Origin: CADCVW01 sp964251385 | GTDB lineage: Bacteria; Pseudomonadota; Alphaproteobacteria; Sphingomonadales; Sphingomonadaceae | Direction of reading: 5' to 3' | NCBI GenBank assembly: GCA_964251385.1 | Contig: CAXUJK010000001.1 | Coordinates: forward strand, 310,001 to 374,000 | Length of the DNA: 64,000 bases | In this document: in pieces, positions 15,950 to 24,147 of the stretch | Numbering within the stretch: position 1 is the stretch's first letter | How the letters are laid out: the number at the start of each line of letters is the position of its first letter | The notes under the pieces: generated by a model | Told to the model about the DNA's origin: nothing | Database searches by the model: none | The model's input: only the letters and a program-made list of their open reading frames with translations | Translations under genes and position numbers: made by a program

Positions 15950-16069
15950 CTACCCCGTAATAAGCGACAGGCCGCAGATCAATCGTCTCGGCACTCCCGA
16001 TCCGGGACCGTCAGTAAGCCGGCTCCGAGTGCTTCCACCCGCTGTTCCATCGCATCATCGGCGCGGCTA

Positions 16070-16702
16070 TCATCGCGCAACCTCGCGTAGATAGACCGCG
16101 GGATCATCGAGCAACCTGGCGACTTCATCCGCGATGTTGGCGTGCGCCATCTCATCGGTGAACAGCGACGGCACGGGATGGAAGTAGATGCTTTCGTCCA
16201 AGCAGGTGCGCAGAAAGGCGACGCGGCCGGTGACGTAGAGATCGAGGGGAACATGCGCGTACTCGCGGCGGATCGGGGCGGCGTACCCGGCGCGGTAATC
16301 GTCGGAAGAAAGGACGGCCATGTCGAGGTCGGTCAGGTCGACGGACAGGCGGTCGTGTGAGTCCGGCTTGTGGAGCCTGGTCGCCAGGACGGCTCTGACC
16401 ACGCTTTCGACGTCGATGCCCGTTTCCGCGAGCCACGTGCGCGCGCAGTCGGCGGAACGCTCTTCGTTGTCGTTCCGACGGGCATCGTAGACGATGTCGT
16501 GGAACAGGATAGCGGCGAACAGCGCGTCCCACGATGGCGTGCGATAAAAGCCCAGCGTCCGCGCGTGCCGAACCATCGCGTCGAGATGATCGAGATTGTG
16601 ATAGTGCCGATCGGGCGCGGACATCGAGCTTCCGACGAACGACCATGTGTCGTCGTCCAGCCAAGAGGACGCGCGAACCGCCTGATGAAGAGCCGACGAC
16701 AT
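16070..16702 (-). CDS. HD-domain protein, predicted metal-dependent phosphohydrolase
   Basis: A 210-residue protein of the predicted metal-dependent HD superfamily. HYHNLDHLDAMVRHAR, LFAAILFHDIVYDARRNDNE and TDLDMAVLSSDDYRAGYAAP give the ordered His, His-Asp and Asp ligands. This group is conserved in bacteria but its substrate is not known to me. It is monocistronic on the minus strand, 56 bases downstream of the acyl-CoA dehydrogenase gene. Between it and the damaged effector gene (15950-16069) I see no complete gene. Confidence 0.85.
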   Translation of the reverse strand: MSSALHQAVRASSWLDDDTWSFVGSSMSAPDRHYHNLDHLDAMVRHARTLGFYRTPSWDALFAAILFHDIVYDARRNDNEERSADCARTWLAETGIDVESVVRAVLATRLHKPDSHDRLSVDLTDLDMAVLSSDDYRAGYAAPIRREYAHVPLDLYVTGRVAFLRTCLDESIYFHPVPSLFTDEMAHANIADEVARLLDDPAVYLREVAR

Positions 16703-16758
16703 CGACGCTATCTACCCTGCGAAGGCGATCCGCGCCAACTCGTCAGCCCGCCGATCGA

Positions 16759-18564
16759 TCAGAACGCCTCCACCGGCAGCGCCATCAGGCTTTGCGCGCC
16801 GCCTTCGATCTTGCGGCGGTAGGCGTTCGTCTCCGGCATGATGCGTTCGGCGTAGAAGCGGGCGGTGGCCAGCTTTGCTTGGTGAATGTCCGCGTCCGTG
16901 TCGCCCGAAGCCATTGCCTTCGCGCTTGCCTTTGCCATGCGCAGCCACATCAGGCCGAGCGTCACCACCCCCATCAGCTGCATGTACGGGTAACTCGCCG
17001 CGCCCGCATTGTCGGGGTCGGCGGGCGCGTTCTGCATCAGCCACATCGTCGCGGTCTGGAGATCGCCCGCGCCGCGCTTGAGCGCGGTGGCGATGCCTGC
17101 GATCTCGTCCGCCGCGGACGATGCGCGGGCGTCGCCGACTTCCTGCGCGAGGAGCTTGAAGAAGGCTTGGACCGCGCGACCGCCGTTCTGCGCGAGCTTG
17201 CGGCCGACGAGGTCGAGCGCCTGAACCCCGTTGGCGCCTTCGTAGATCATGTTGATGCGTGCGTCCCTGACGAACTGTTCCATGCCCCATTCGCGGATGT
17301 AGCCGTGGCCGCCGTAGATCTGCTGCGCGTCGACCGCGGTCTTGAAGCCGATGTCGGTGATGTAGCCCTTGATCACGGGCGTCAGCAGCGAGACGAGGTC
17401 ATTCGCGGTCTCCCGCTCCTCCTCGGTCTGCGCCTTGTGCGACAGGTCGACGAGCAGCGCGCCGAACAGGATCAGCGCGCGCGACCCTTCCATGTTGGCC
17501 TTGCCTTCCATCAGCATGCGGCGGACGTCGGGGTGGGCGAACAAGGTGTCGGCCTTGGCGCTCTGGTCGCGACCCGCCGGGTTGAGCGCGCGGCCCTGCC
17601 TGCGGTCCTTGGCGTAGGACACGGCGTTCTGGCGCGCGACCTCGCCTTGTGCGAGGCCCTGCATGCCGACGCCGAGACGCGCGGCGTTCATCATGATGAA
17701 CATCGCGGCCAGCCCCTTGTTCTCCTCGCCCACGAGGAAGCCGGTGGCGCCGTCGTAGTTCAACAGGCACGTCGCGTTGCCGTTGATGCCCATCTTGTGT
17801 TCGATCGACCCGCACACGACGCCGTTGCGCGCACCGAGCGTGCCATCCTCGTTGACCATCATCTTGGGCACGATGAACAGCGAAATGCCCTTGACGTTGT
17901 CCGGCGCGCCCGTGGTTTTCGCCAGCACGAGGTGGATGATGTTTTCGGTGAGGTCGTGCTCGCCCGACGAGATGAAGATCTTGGTGCCGCTGATCTTGTA
18001 GCTGCCGTCCGGCTGCGGCTCGGCCTTGGTACGCAACAAACCCAGATCGGTTCCGCAATGCGGCTCGGTCAGGTTCATCGTCCCGCCCCACTCGCCCGAT
18101 ACCATCTTGGGCACGTAGGTACGCTTCTGCTCGTCCGTGCCCTTGGCCAGGATCGACGCGATCGCGCCCTGGGTCAGGCCGTTATACATTTCGAACGCCT
18201 GGTTGGCGGACACGATATATTCGGTGATCGCGGTCGACACGACATGAGGTAACCCCTGCCCGCCATATTCCTCAGGCGCGTGCAGCGTTGGCCAGCCGCC
18301 TTCGACGAACTGGCGGTACGCGTCCTTGAAGCCCGTCGGCGTGGTGACGGACCCGTCGGGGTGTCGCGTGCATCCTTCCTGGTCGCCGACTTGGTTCAAC
18401 GGCTGCAGCACATCCTCCGAAAAACGTCCGCCTTCGATCAGGATCGCTTCGACCATGTCGGGCGTCGCGTTCTCGAACCCGGGCAGGTTGGAATAGCGAT
18501 CGAGCCCGATGAGGTGCTCGAGGACGTAGCGCGTGTCGCGGACGGGAGCGGAGTAGGTGGGCAT
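16759..18564 (-). CDS. Acyl-CoA dehydrogenase (long form with C-terminal extension)
   Basis: A 601-residue flavoprotein of the large acyl-CoA dehydrogenase type (DmdC/FadE-like). WGGTMNLTEPHCGTDLGLLR is the FAD/substrate region, NGVVCGSIEHKMGINGNATC the middle domain, and QIYGGHGYIREWGMEQFVRD with INMIYEGANGVQALDL the C-terminal helical domain with the putative catalytic Glu (YEG). A further alpha-helical C-terminal domain ends in SLMALPVEAF. It oxidises an acyl-CoA to the 2-enoyl-CoA, passing electrons to ETF. ATG 18564 (MPTYSAPVRDTRYVLEHL) is preferred; the frame upstream is a low-complexity shadow. The MerR regulator gene lies 11 bases upstream in the same direction, suggesting co-transcription and autoregulation. 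Confidence 0.93.
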   Translation of the reverse strand: MPTYSAPVRDTRYVLEHLIGLDRYSNLPGFENATPDMVEAILIEGGRFSEDVLQPLNQVGDQEGCTRHPDGSVTTPTGFKDAYRQFVEGGWPTLHAPEEYGGQGLPHVVSTAITEYIVSANQAFEMYNGLTQGAIASILAKGTDEQKRTYVPKMVSGEWGGTMNLTEPHCGTDLGLLRTKAEPQPDGSYKISGTKIFISSGEHDLTENIIHLVLAKTTGAPDNVKGISLFIVPKMMVNEDGTLGARNGVVCGSIEHKMGINGNATCLLNYDGATGFLVGEENKGLAAMFIMMNAARLGVGMQGLAQGEVARQNAVSYAKDRRQGRALNPAGRDQSAKADTLFAHPDVRRMLMEGKANMEGSRALILFGALLVDLSHKAQTEEERETANDLVSLLTPVIKGYITDIGFKTAVDAQQIYGGHGYIREWGMEQFVRDARINMIYEGANGVQALDLVGRKLAQNGGRAVQAFFKLLAQEVGDARASSAADEIAGIATALKRGAGDLQTATMWLMQNAPADPDNAGAASYPYMQLMGVVTLGLMWLRMAKASAKAMASGDTDADIHQAKLATARFYAERIMPETNAYRRKIEGGAQSLMALPVEAF

Positions 18565-18575
18565 TGTCGGGTCCT

Positions 18576-19007
18576 TCAGGCGGGATGGTGGGCGGCCGCA
18601 TCGACGGTCGCGATGAAACCTTCGAGTTCGTGGATCGTGGCGTCGATGTCCGCGCGTTGCTTGCGCAGCGCGTCGACGCGGGCGCGGCATTTACCCAGGG
18701 TGACGCGTCGCTGCGCCGCGCGGCCGTCGCCAGCGTCGTAAAGGTCGATCATCTCGGCTATGTCAGACAACGAAAAGCCGACACGCTTGCCGCGCAGGAT
18801 CCAAGCAAGCCGCGCGCGGTCGCGCCACCCGTAGACGCGCGACGAGCCCGCGCGGTGCGGGGAGAGCAGATTCTCGTCCTCGTAGAAGCGCAACGCGCGA
18901 GGAGTGACGCCGAACTCCTCACACAGATCGGTGATAGAGTAGGTGCGCGGGTCCGCATCCGTTGCGACGAAATCGGAATGGAGAGCGGACCGCGGCACGC
19001 GCGGCAT
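18576..19007 (-). CDS. MerR-family regulator of acyl-CoA metabolism (LiuR-like)
   Basis: A 143-residue MerR-family protein. The winged helix-turn-helix is YSITDLCEEFGVTPRALRFY then EDENLLSPHRAGSSRVYGWR, followed by RDRARLAWILRGKRVGFSLS and a C-terminal coiled coil with no metal-binding Cys pair. This is the LiuR-like type found beside fatty-acid or branched-chain acyl-CoA genes, not the metal-sensing type. An upstream ATG at 19037 is in frame, but the palindromic operator-like sequence at 19012-19033 would then lie inside the coding region, so ATG 19007 is preferred. It is followed 11 bases later by an acyl-CoA dehydrogenase gene, its likely target. Confidence 0.82.
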   Translation of the reverse strand: MPRVPRSALHSDFVATDADPRTYSITDLCEEFGVTPRALRFYEDENLLSPHRAGSSRVYGWRDRARLAWILRGKRVGFSLSDIAEMIDLYDAGDGRAAQRRVTLGKCRARVDALRKQRADIDATIHELEGFIATVDAAAHHPA

Positions 19008-19011
19008 CTGC

Positions 19012-19033
19012 TTTACGTTGACGTAAACGTCAA
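19012..19033 (-). promoter_or_regulatory. Operator-like palindrome upstream of the MerR/acyl-CoA dehydrogenase operon
   Basis: TTTACGTTGACGTAAA (19012-19027) is a perfect inverted repeat of TTTACGT around TG. TTGACGTAAACGTCAA (19018-19033) is an overlapping repeat of TTGACGT around AA. It lies five bases upstream of the MerR start at 19007, where an autoregulatory site would be expected. The ACGT-centred pattern resembles, from memory, sites reported for LiuR-type MerR regulators. Assignment as operator is inference. Confidence 0.65.
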
Positions 19034-19044
19034 GCAATTTTCGG

Positions 19045-19506
19045 TTAGCAGAGCGGCTCGCCTACAAGATCGACGACTTTTCGTATGTCGACTTCGCTGG
19101 TACCCGTCTTGGTGAACGCTCCGGAGCCGAACGCCGCGTCGCGACCGCAATAGTAGACGCACTCGGCACCTCGCGCGCCGTCGAGCGTCAGTCCGGTCGC
19201 GGACATCGTCGCCGACACGGCGCAATCTGGCGACCCTTCGATCCGCAACGCCAATGATCGGCCGGTACGCTGCGCGTGCCCTTTGGCCGAACAACTGCGC
19301 CCCGCCTGTCCCTGCGTTACCATCCCGAAGCGAGCCGTCCCGCCCTCTCCGGTTATGCAGATGCGGTCGGGGACGGACGATATACCGGGCTTCTCGTATA
19401 AACCGGCGACCGAGCCGGCTTCGACCATTCCTGCGCCTGCCCCGTCGCTCGCGGGCTGCGAACAGGCGGTCAGCAGCATTGGCAAAAATAGAAAAAGCGT
19501 TCGCAT
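19045..19506 (-). CDS. Small lipoprotein, function unknown
   Basis: A 153-residue predicted lipoprotein. MRTLFLFLPMLLTACSQPAS gives the signal and lipobox (LTAC, Cys15). The mature part has five further Cys residues and a beta-rich pattern (DRICITGEGGTARFGMVTQG, SLALRIEGSPDCAVSATMSA). The start at ATG 19506 is chosen over an in-frame upstream ATG at 19590 because it gives the clean signal. I do not recognise the family. The gene is divergent from purF and runs in the same direction as the MerR gene downstream, from which it is separated by the operator-like palindrome. Confidence 0.72.
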   Translation of the reverse strand: MRTLFLFLPMLLTACSQPASDGAGAGMVEAGSVAGLYEKPGISSVPDRICITGEGGTARFGMVTQGQAGRSCSAKGHAQRTGRSLALRIEGSPDCAVSATMSATGLTLDGARGAECVYYCGRDAAFGSGAFTKTGTSEVDIRKVVDLVGEPLC

Positions 19507-19601
19507 CGGGCATGTCTCGGGATCGGGGTGTGACGGGTAGGCGACAAGCCGGAGCCCCGCGCCTATAGCGCGGCCCTTATCGGGATTCATCGGCGGACAC
19601 G

Positions 19602-21062
19602 ATGCTCACCACTCATCCTTTCGACGACGAGCATCTCCGCGAGGAATGCGGCGTGTTCGGCATCTGGGGTGCAGATGCAGCCGCGTCGTTCGCCGCGCTC
19701 GGGCTACATGCTCTGCAGCACCGCGGGCAGGAAGCCGCGGGCATCACGAGCTGGGACGGAACGGCGTTCCACACGCACCGCACGATGGGGCATGTCGCGG
19801 GCACCTTCGACCGGGCGGACGTGATCCGCGCGCTGCCGGGCCGCGTCGCGATGGGGCACGTACGTTACTCCACGAGCGGCGATTCGGCGTTGCGCAACGT
19901 CCAGCCGCTGTTCGCGGAGCTTGCGAGCGGCGGGTTTGCGATCGGACACAACGGCAATATATCCAATGCATTGAAGCTGCGGCGCGAGCTCAACAGGCGC
20001 GGGTCGATCTTCCAGTCGACGAGCGACACCGAAGTCATCATCCACCTGGTCGCGACGTCCAACTACCGGACGTTGCTGGACAAGTTCATCGATGCGTTGA
20101 AGCAGCTCGAGGGTGCCTACTCGCTGATCTGCATGACGCCCGAAGGCATGATCGCGTGCCGCGACCCGCTAGGCATCCGCCCGCTCGTGCTTGGAAAACT
20201 CGGCGACTCGTACATCTTCGCGTCCGAGACCGTCGCGCTCGACGTCGTCGACGCGACCTTCCTGCGCACCGTCGAGCCGGGCGAGATGATCATCGTGTCG
20301 GACCGCGGCTTCCGCTCGCACCGCCCGTTCGCGCCCGTCGCCGCTCGCCCCTGCATCTTCGAGCACGTCTACTTCTCGCGGCCCGACAGTATCGTCGACG
20401 GGACCTCGGTGTACGGCGTGCGAAAGGCGATCGGCGCGCAGCTCGCGATCGAAAATCCGGTGGACGCGGACATCGTCGTGCCCGTCCCCGACAGCGGCGT
20501 CCCCGCGGCGATCGGATACGCGCAACAATCGGGCATCCCGTTCGAGCTCGGCATCATCCGCTCGCATTATGTGGGCCGCACGTTCATCCAGCCGAGCGAG
20601 GGGGTTCGGAACCTCGGGGTCAAGATGAAGCACAACGCCAACCGTGCGCTGATCGAGGGCAAGCGCGTCGTGCTGATCGACGATTCGATCGTGCGGGGTA
20701 CGACCTCGCTCAAGATCGTGCAGATGATGCGCGACGCGGGCGCGGCCGAAGTCCATTTCAGGGTGGCGAGTCCGCCGACGCGGCACAGCTGTTTCTACGG
20801 CGTCGACACGCCCGAGCGTTCGGGGCTGCTCGCGGCGAACATGGACGTGCGCGCGATGGCGCAGTTCATCCATGCGGACAGCCTAGCGTTCGTGTCGATC
20901 GACGGCCTGTACCGCGCGCTCGGCGAGGAGGCGCGCGACTCCCGTGCCCCGCAGCATTGCGATGCGTGCTTCACGGGCGACTACCCGACCAGCCTGACCG
21001 ACGAGGACGAAGCGCAGCCGCAGGACCAGTTTTCCCTGCTACAGGAGCGGGTGGCAAGTTGA
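19602..21062 (+). CDS. purF: Amidophosphoribosyltransferase (purine biosynthesis)
   Basis: A 486-residue PurF, which makes 5-phosphoribosylamine from PRPP and glutamine, the committed step of purine synthesis. EECGVFGIWG holds the N-terminal nucleophile Cys16, which would be exposed after removal of a short propeptide. MGHVRYSTSGDS and IGHNGNISNALKLR are glutaminase-domain loops; VVLIDDSIVRGTTSLKIVQM is the PRPP-binding loop. The C-terminal Cys cluster (HCDACFTGDYP) is of the type seen in Fe-S-containing PurF proteins. The stop overlaps the start of a downstream SDR gene by three bases. Confidence 0.96.
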   Translation: MLTTHPFDDEHLREECGVFGIWGADAAASFAALGLHALQHRGQEAAGITSWDGTAFHTHRTMGHVAGTFDRADVIRALPGRVAMGHVRYSTSGDSALRNVQPLFAELASGGFAIGHNGNISNALKLRRELNRRGSIFQSTSDTEVIIHLVATSNYRTLLDKFIDALKQLEGAYSLICMTPEGMIACRDPLGIRPLVLGKLGDSYIFASETVALDVVDATFLRTVEPGEMIIVSDRGFRSHRPFAPVAARPCIFEHVYFSRPDSIVDGTSVYGVRKAIGAQLAIENPVDADIVVPVPDSGVPAAIGYAQQSGIPFELGIIRSHYVGRTFIQPSEGVRNLGVKMKHNANRALIEGKRVVLIDDSIVRGTTSLKIVQMMRDAGAAEVHFRVASPPTRHSCFYGVDTPERSGLLAANMDVRAMAQFIHADSLAFVSIDGLYRALGEEARDSRAPQHCDACFTGDYPTSLTDEDEAQPQDQFSLLQERVAS

Positions 21063-21763
21063 ACCGGGCATTCGAAGGCCAACTCGCACTCGTCACCGGG
21101 GCGAGTCGCGGGATCGGTGCGGCGACGGCGGAGGCGCTGGCTGCGGGGGGTGCGCACGTCATCCTGACCGCGCGTACGAGCGCGGACCTCGAAGCCGTCG
21201 AGGAGCGTATCCATGCGGCGGGCGGAAGCGCGACGATCGCTCCGCTCGACCTGACCGACGGCGAGGCGATTGCCAAGCTGGCGGATGCGGTCGCGGGGCG
21301 GTGGACCGCGCTCGACATGCTGGTGCTCAACGCCGCGATGCTGGGCAGCCTGACGCCCGTGCAGGCGATCGATGCAAACGAGTTCGGTAAGGTCGTGCAG
21401 CTCAACCTGCTCAGCCAGCACGCGATCATCGCCGCGTTCGATCCGCTGCTCCGCAAATCCGCCGATGCCCGGCTGATCGCGGTGACGTCGAGCGTCGCGG
21501 CCACCCCGCGCGCATTCTGGGGTGCCTACGGCGCGTCGAAGGCGGCGCTCGAGGCGCTGGTGCTGAGCTACGCGGAAGAGAACCGCAATCTCGGCCGCGT
21601 GAAGGTCGGGATCGTCGATCCTGGTGCGACCGCGACCGTCATGCGCGCGCGCGCCTTTCCCGGCGAGGACCCGGCGACGATCAAGGCACCGGAGGTGGTC
21701 GGCGGTGCCATTGCGGCAATGCTGGCATCGCAGTTCGACATGGGCGCGCGGCTTAAGCCATGA
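21059..21763 (+). CDS. Short-chain dehydrogenase/reductase
   Basis: A 234-residue SDR. LALVTGASRGIGAATAEALA is the NAD(P)-binding glycine loop, LDMLVLNAAMLGSLTPVQAI the NAG-like element (here NAA), and AVTSSVAATPRAFWGAYGAS then KAALEALV contains the Ser and the Y-x-x-x-K catalytic residues. The Arg in TARTSAD after the second strand hints at NADP(H) preference. The substrate is unknown. The start is a TTG whose last two bases belong to the purF stop (TTGA), so it depends on purF translation. Its stop is followed immediately by a palindromic repeat element. Confidence 0.87.
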   Translation: MNRAFEGQLALVTGASRGIGAATAEALAAGGAHVILTARTSADLEAVEERIHAAGGSATIAPLDLTDGEAIAKLADAVAGRWTALDMLVLNAAMLGSLTPVQAIDANEFGKVVQLNLLSQHAIIAAFDPLLRKSADARLIAVTSSVAATPRAFWGAYGASKAALEALVLSYAEENRNLGRVKVGIVDPGATATVMRARAFPGEDPATIKAPEVVGGAIAAMLASQFDMGARLKP

Positions 21764-21850
21764 CGTCATCCGGCGCATGCCGGGATCTCAGTGGAACATG
21801 ACCACCGGCAGCGGAGACTCCCCGAGAACTCAGCATGCGCTGGGATGACG
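21764..21850. repeat. Dispersed palindromic repeat, copy 1 of 3
   Basis: An 87-base element bounded by CGTCATCCGGCGCATGCCGG on the left and GCGCTGGGATGACG on the right; both ends can also fold on themselves. It fills the whole gap between the convergent SDR and cfa genes. It shares ends, internal GGATCT and length with the copies at 31042-31129 and 39871-39958, so it is a REP-like, non-coding mobile or structural element. Between convergent genes it may double as a bidirectional terminator. Confidence 0.8.
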
Positions 21851-23098
21851 TTACATCTTCGTCATGGTGACCTGCGCGACGTCGATGCCGCCGCCGCGAA
21901 ATCCGCCCTCGCTGTACATGAGGTAATAGCGCCACAAGTCTATGAAGCGATCGTCGAACCCGCTTGGCAAGCGCCCCTTCTTTACCGCATCATCGAAGGC
22001 GATCCGCCAGCGCTTGAGCGTTTCGGCATAGTGCAGGCCAAAGCCGTGACGATCCTGCCAGCTCAGCCCCGCTGCGCACGCCAACGACTCGAACCGAGGT
22101 TCGTCGATCAGCATTCCGCCGGGGAAAACATACGCCTGGATGAAGTCGGCGTTCGCGGCGTAGGCGTCGAACAGCGCGTGGTCGATCGAGATGAACTGGA
22201 TCGCAGCGCGGCCGCCGGGCTTGAGCAGGCCCGCGATGCTGCCCAGGTATGCGGGCCAATATTCCTGCCCGACCGCCTCGACCATCTCGACGCTGACGAG
22301 CGCATCATACTGCCCGCGCGCCTCCCGGTAATCCTGGAGGAGGATGCGCGCGTCCAAACTGGATAAACGACCGTCGGCGTGAATCTTCTGCGCATCCGAC
22401 AGGGTCAGGCCCGTCACGGACACGCCGTAGTCGCGTGAAGCGATTTCGGCGAGCGAACCCCAGCCGGAGCCGATCTCGAACAGGGTCTGTCCCGGTTGCA
22501 GGTCGAGACGGTCCAGGAGCAGCCGTATCTTGCGCTCCTGCGCAGCCTGCAACGGCTCGGTCGACGAAATTGGTTCGGCGAACACCGCACTCGAATAGGT
22601 CATACCCGGGTCGAGCCAGGCGGCGTAGAAGTCATTGCCGAGGTCGTAATGCGCTTCGATGTTCTCCCGGGCATTGGCGATCGTGTTGGCGCGCAAACCA
22701 TGGAGCATGCGGTTTACGACGCGCCAAAAGCCTTTGGCGCGAGCGACTTGACCCAAGGTCTTGCCGTTGCGCATGAAGAGGTCAAACAGGGGCACCGGGT
22801 CCGGGCTCGACCATTCGCCGGCCGCCCAAGCGCGGTACCATCCGACTGAGCCCGACGTGATCAGGCGGACAAGCGCGCGGTAGCTGTGCAGATGGACGTC
22901 GGGCAGCGGTCCCGGCCTGCGGTTGCCGAGCATGCGTCTGCTACCGTCCGGAAGCGTCGCGTCGATCCCGCCTTCGATCAGACCCGCGTCAATCGTGGCG
23001 AGAACCTTGTCGAAGCCGCGCGCGAACAGACGCGTCCCGACCCCTGTTCCGCCCGCGTAACGCCGATCCGCCGCCAGAAGATGCGCACCGCGGCTCAT
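21851..23098 (-). CDS. cfa: Cyclopropane-fatty-acyl-phospholipid synthase family methyltransferase
   Basis: A 415-residue SAM-dependent enzyme of the CFA synthase/mycolic acid cyclopropane synthase family. NIEAHYDLGNDFYAAWLDPG, MTYSSAVFAEPISSTEPLQA and the SAM loop LFEIGSGWGSLAEIASRDYG are conserved. VEMVEAVGQEYWPAYLGSI precedes FISIDHALFDAYAANADFIQ and FPGGMLIDEP. It would add a methylene bridge to unsaturated phospholipid acyl chains in the inner membrane. It runs convergent to the SDR gene, with a palindromic repeat between, and is downstream of the korAB pair on the same strand. Confidence 0.92.
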   Translation of the reverse strand: MSRGAHLLAADRRYAGGTGVGTRLFARGFDKVLATIDAGLIEGGIDATLPDGSRRMLGNRRPGPLPDVHLHSYRALVRLITSGSVGWYRAWAAGEWSSPDPVPLFDLFMRNGKTLGQVARAKGFWRVVNRMLHGLRANTIANARENIEAHYDLGNDFYAAWLDPGMTYSSAVFAEPISSTEPLQAAQERKIRLLLDRLDLQPGQTLFEIGSGWGSLAEIASRDYGVSVTGLTLSDAQKIHADGRLSSLDARILLQDYREARGQYDALVSVEMVEAVGQEYWPAYLGSIAGLLKPGGRAAIQFISIDHALFDAYAANADFIQAYVFPGGMLIDEPRFESLACAAGLSWQDRHGFGLHYAETLKRWRIAFDDAVKKGRLPSGFDDRFIDLWRYYLMYSEGGFRGGGIDVAQVTMTKM

Positions 23099-23136
23099 GG
23101 CGAACCCGTGCTTTGCCGCGGTCGTGAAGGCAAGCG

Positions 23137-24147
23137 TTAGAGTGGGCGCGGCTCGCGGGCGACTTCCCAGCTCTGCCCTTTGCCGACAAGCGCCTGCAGG
23201 TCCGGCGTCTTGCCGCGCGCGGCGGCCGCATTCTGTTCGACCACCGCGCTTTCGAACGTGGGCGCGGGCGAATCGTAGATGACGCCGAGCGCCATGGGGA
23301 ACGCGCCGAACGGCATCTCGACGAGCAGATGGGCAAGGGTTCGATTCGTCTGGTCGTGGACCAGCACGTTCGGATCGCCCGCGTCGACGACGCGCAAGGC
23401 CATGCGCTCGGCATCGAATGCGATCCCGCGTGCCCCGCCCGCGAACAGCATGAGCTTGCCATCTTCCAACCAGAGCTGCGCATCGGCAGCGAACTCGCGC
23501 GCGGTGAAAGACGCGAACACGTCGTCGTTATAAACGATGCAGTTCTGAAATATTTCGAGGAACGCCGCGCCCTTGTGACGATACGCGGCCTTCAGCACGT
23601 CCGGCAGGTTCTTGCTGACGTCGATCCCGCGCGCGACGAACCGCGCACCCGAACCCAACGCGAACGCGCACGGAGATGCAGGACGGTCGACCGAACCGAA
23701 CGGAGTCGACGGCGTCCTCGTCCCTTCGCGCGACGTCGGCGAATACTGGCCCTTCGTGAGACCGTAGATCTCGTTGTTGAACAGCAGGATCTGGCAGTCG
23801 AGGTTACGGCGCAGCACGTGCATCGTGTGGTTGCCGCCGATCGACAGCGCGTCGCCGTCGCCGGTGATGATCCACACGTCGAGCTCGGGATTGGCGAGCT
23901 TGATTCCGGTCGCGATCGTCGGCGCGCGGCCGTGGATCGTGTGGAAGCCGTACGTCTCCATGTAATAGGGAAAACGCGACGAGCAGCCGATGCCGGACAC
24001 GAACACGGTATTCTCCGGCCGCACTCCAAGTTCCGGAAGCGTACGCTGCACGGCCTTCAGCACCGCATAGTCGCCGCAACCCGGGCACCAACGGACTTCC
24101 TGGTCGGTCGCGAAGTCCTTGGCAGTCAGCTTGGTCATTTCGTTCAT
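23137..24147 (-). CDS. korB: 2-oxoacid:ferredoxin oxidoreductase, beta subunit (KorB type)
   Basis: A 336-residue thiamin-diphosphate subunit. EVRWCPGCGDYAVLKAVQRT, SGIGCSSRFPYYMETYGFHT and the TPP/Mg loop ITGDGDALSIGGNHTMHVLR (GDG-x-N-like), followed by NNEIYGLTKGQYSPTSREG, are all typical. With the alpha subunit it performs CoA-dependent oxidative decarboxylation of 2-oxoglutarate (or another 2-oxoacid), reducing ferredoxin; many alphaproteobacteria carry this two-subunit Kor. The ATG overlaps the alpha-subunit stop by four bases. Confidence 0.93.
   Translation of the reverse strand: MNEMTKLTAKDFATDQEVRWCPGCGDYAVLKAVQRTLPELGVRPENTVFVSGIGCSSRFPYYMETYGFHTIHGRAPTIATGIKLANPELDVWIITGDGDALSIGGNHTMHVLRRNLDCQILLFNNEIYGLTKGQYSPTSREGTRTPSTPFGSVDRPASPCAFALGSGARFVARGIDVSKNLPDVLKAAYRHKGAAFLEIFQNCIVYNDDVFASFTAREFAADAQLWLEDGKLMLFAGGARGIAFDAERMALRVVDAGDPNVLVHDQTNRTLAHLLVEMPFGAFPMALGVIYDSPAPTFESAVVEQNAAAARGKTPDLQALVGKGQSWEVAREPRPL

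Noticed and set aside
15950..16069. A short frame in 15897-16010 with translation ...VEAPAEADVAHLGWRRV as a separate gene
   Set aside because: It has no start codon before an upstream stop and ends at the effector's TGA; too short and unsupported to call.
19646..21763. A 705-residue frame running through purF into the SDR
   Set aside because: The first 470 residues are an out-of-frame reading of purF; only the last 234 residues are a real SDR, started at TTG 21059.
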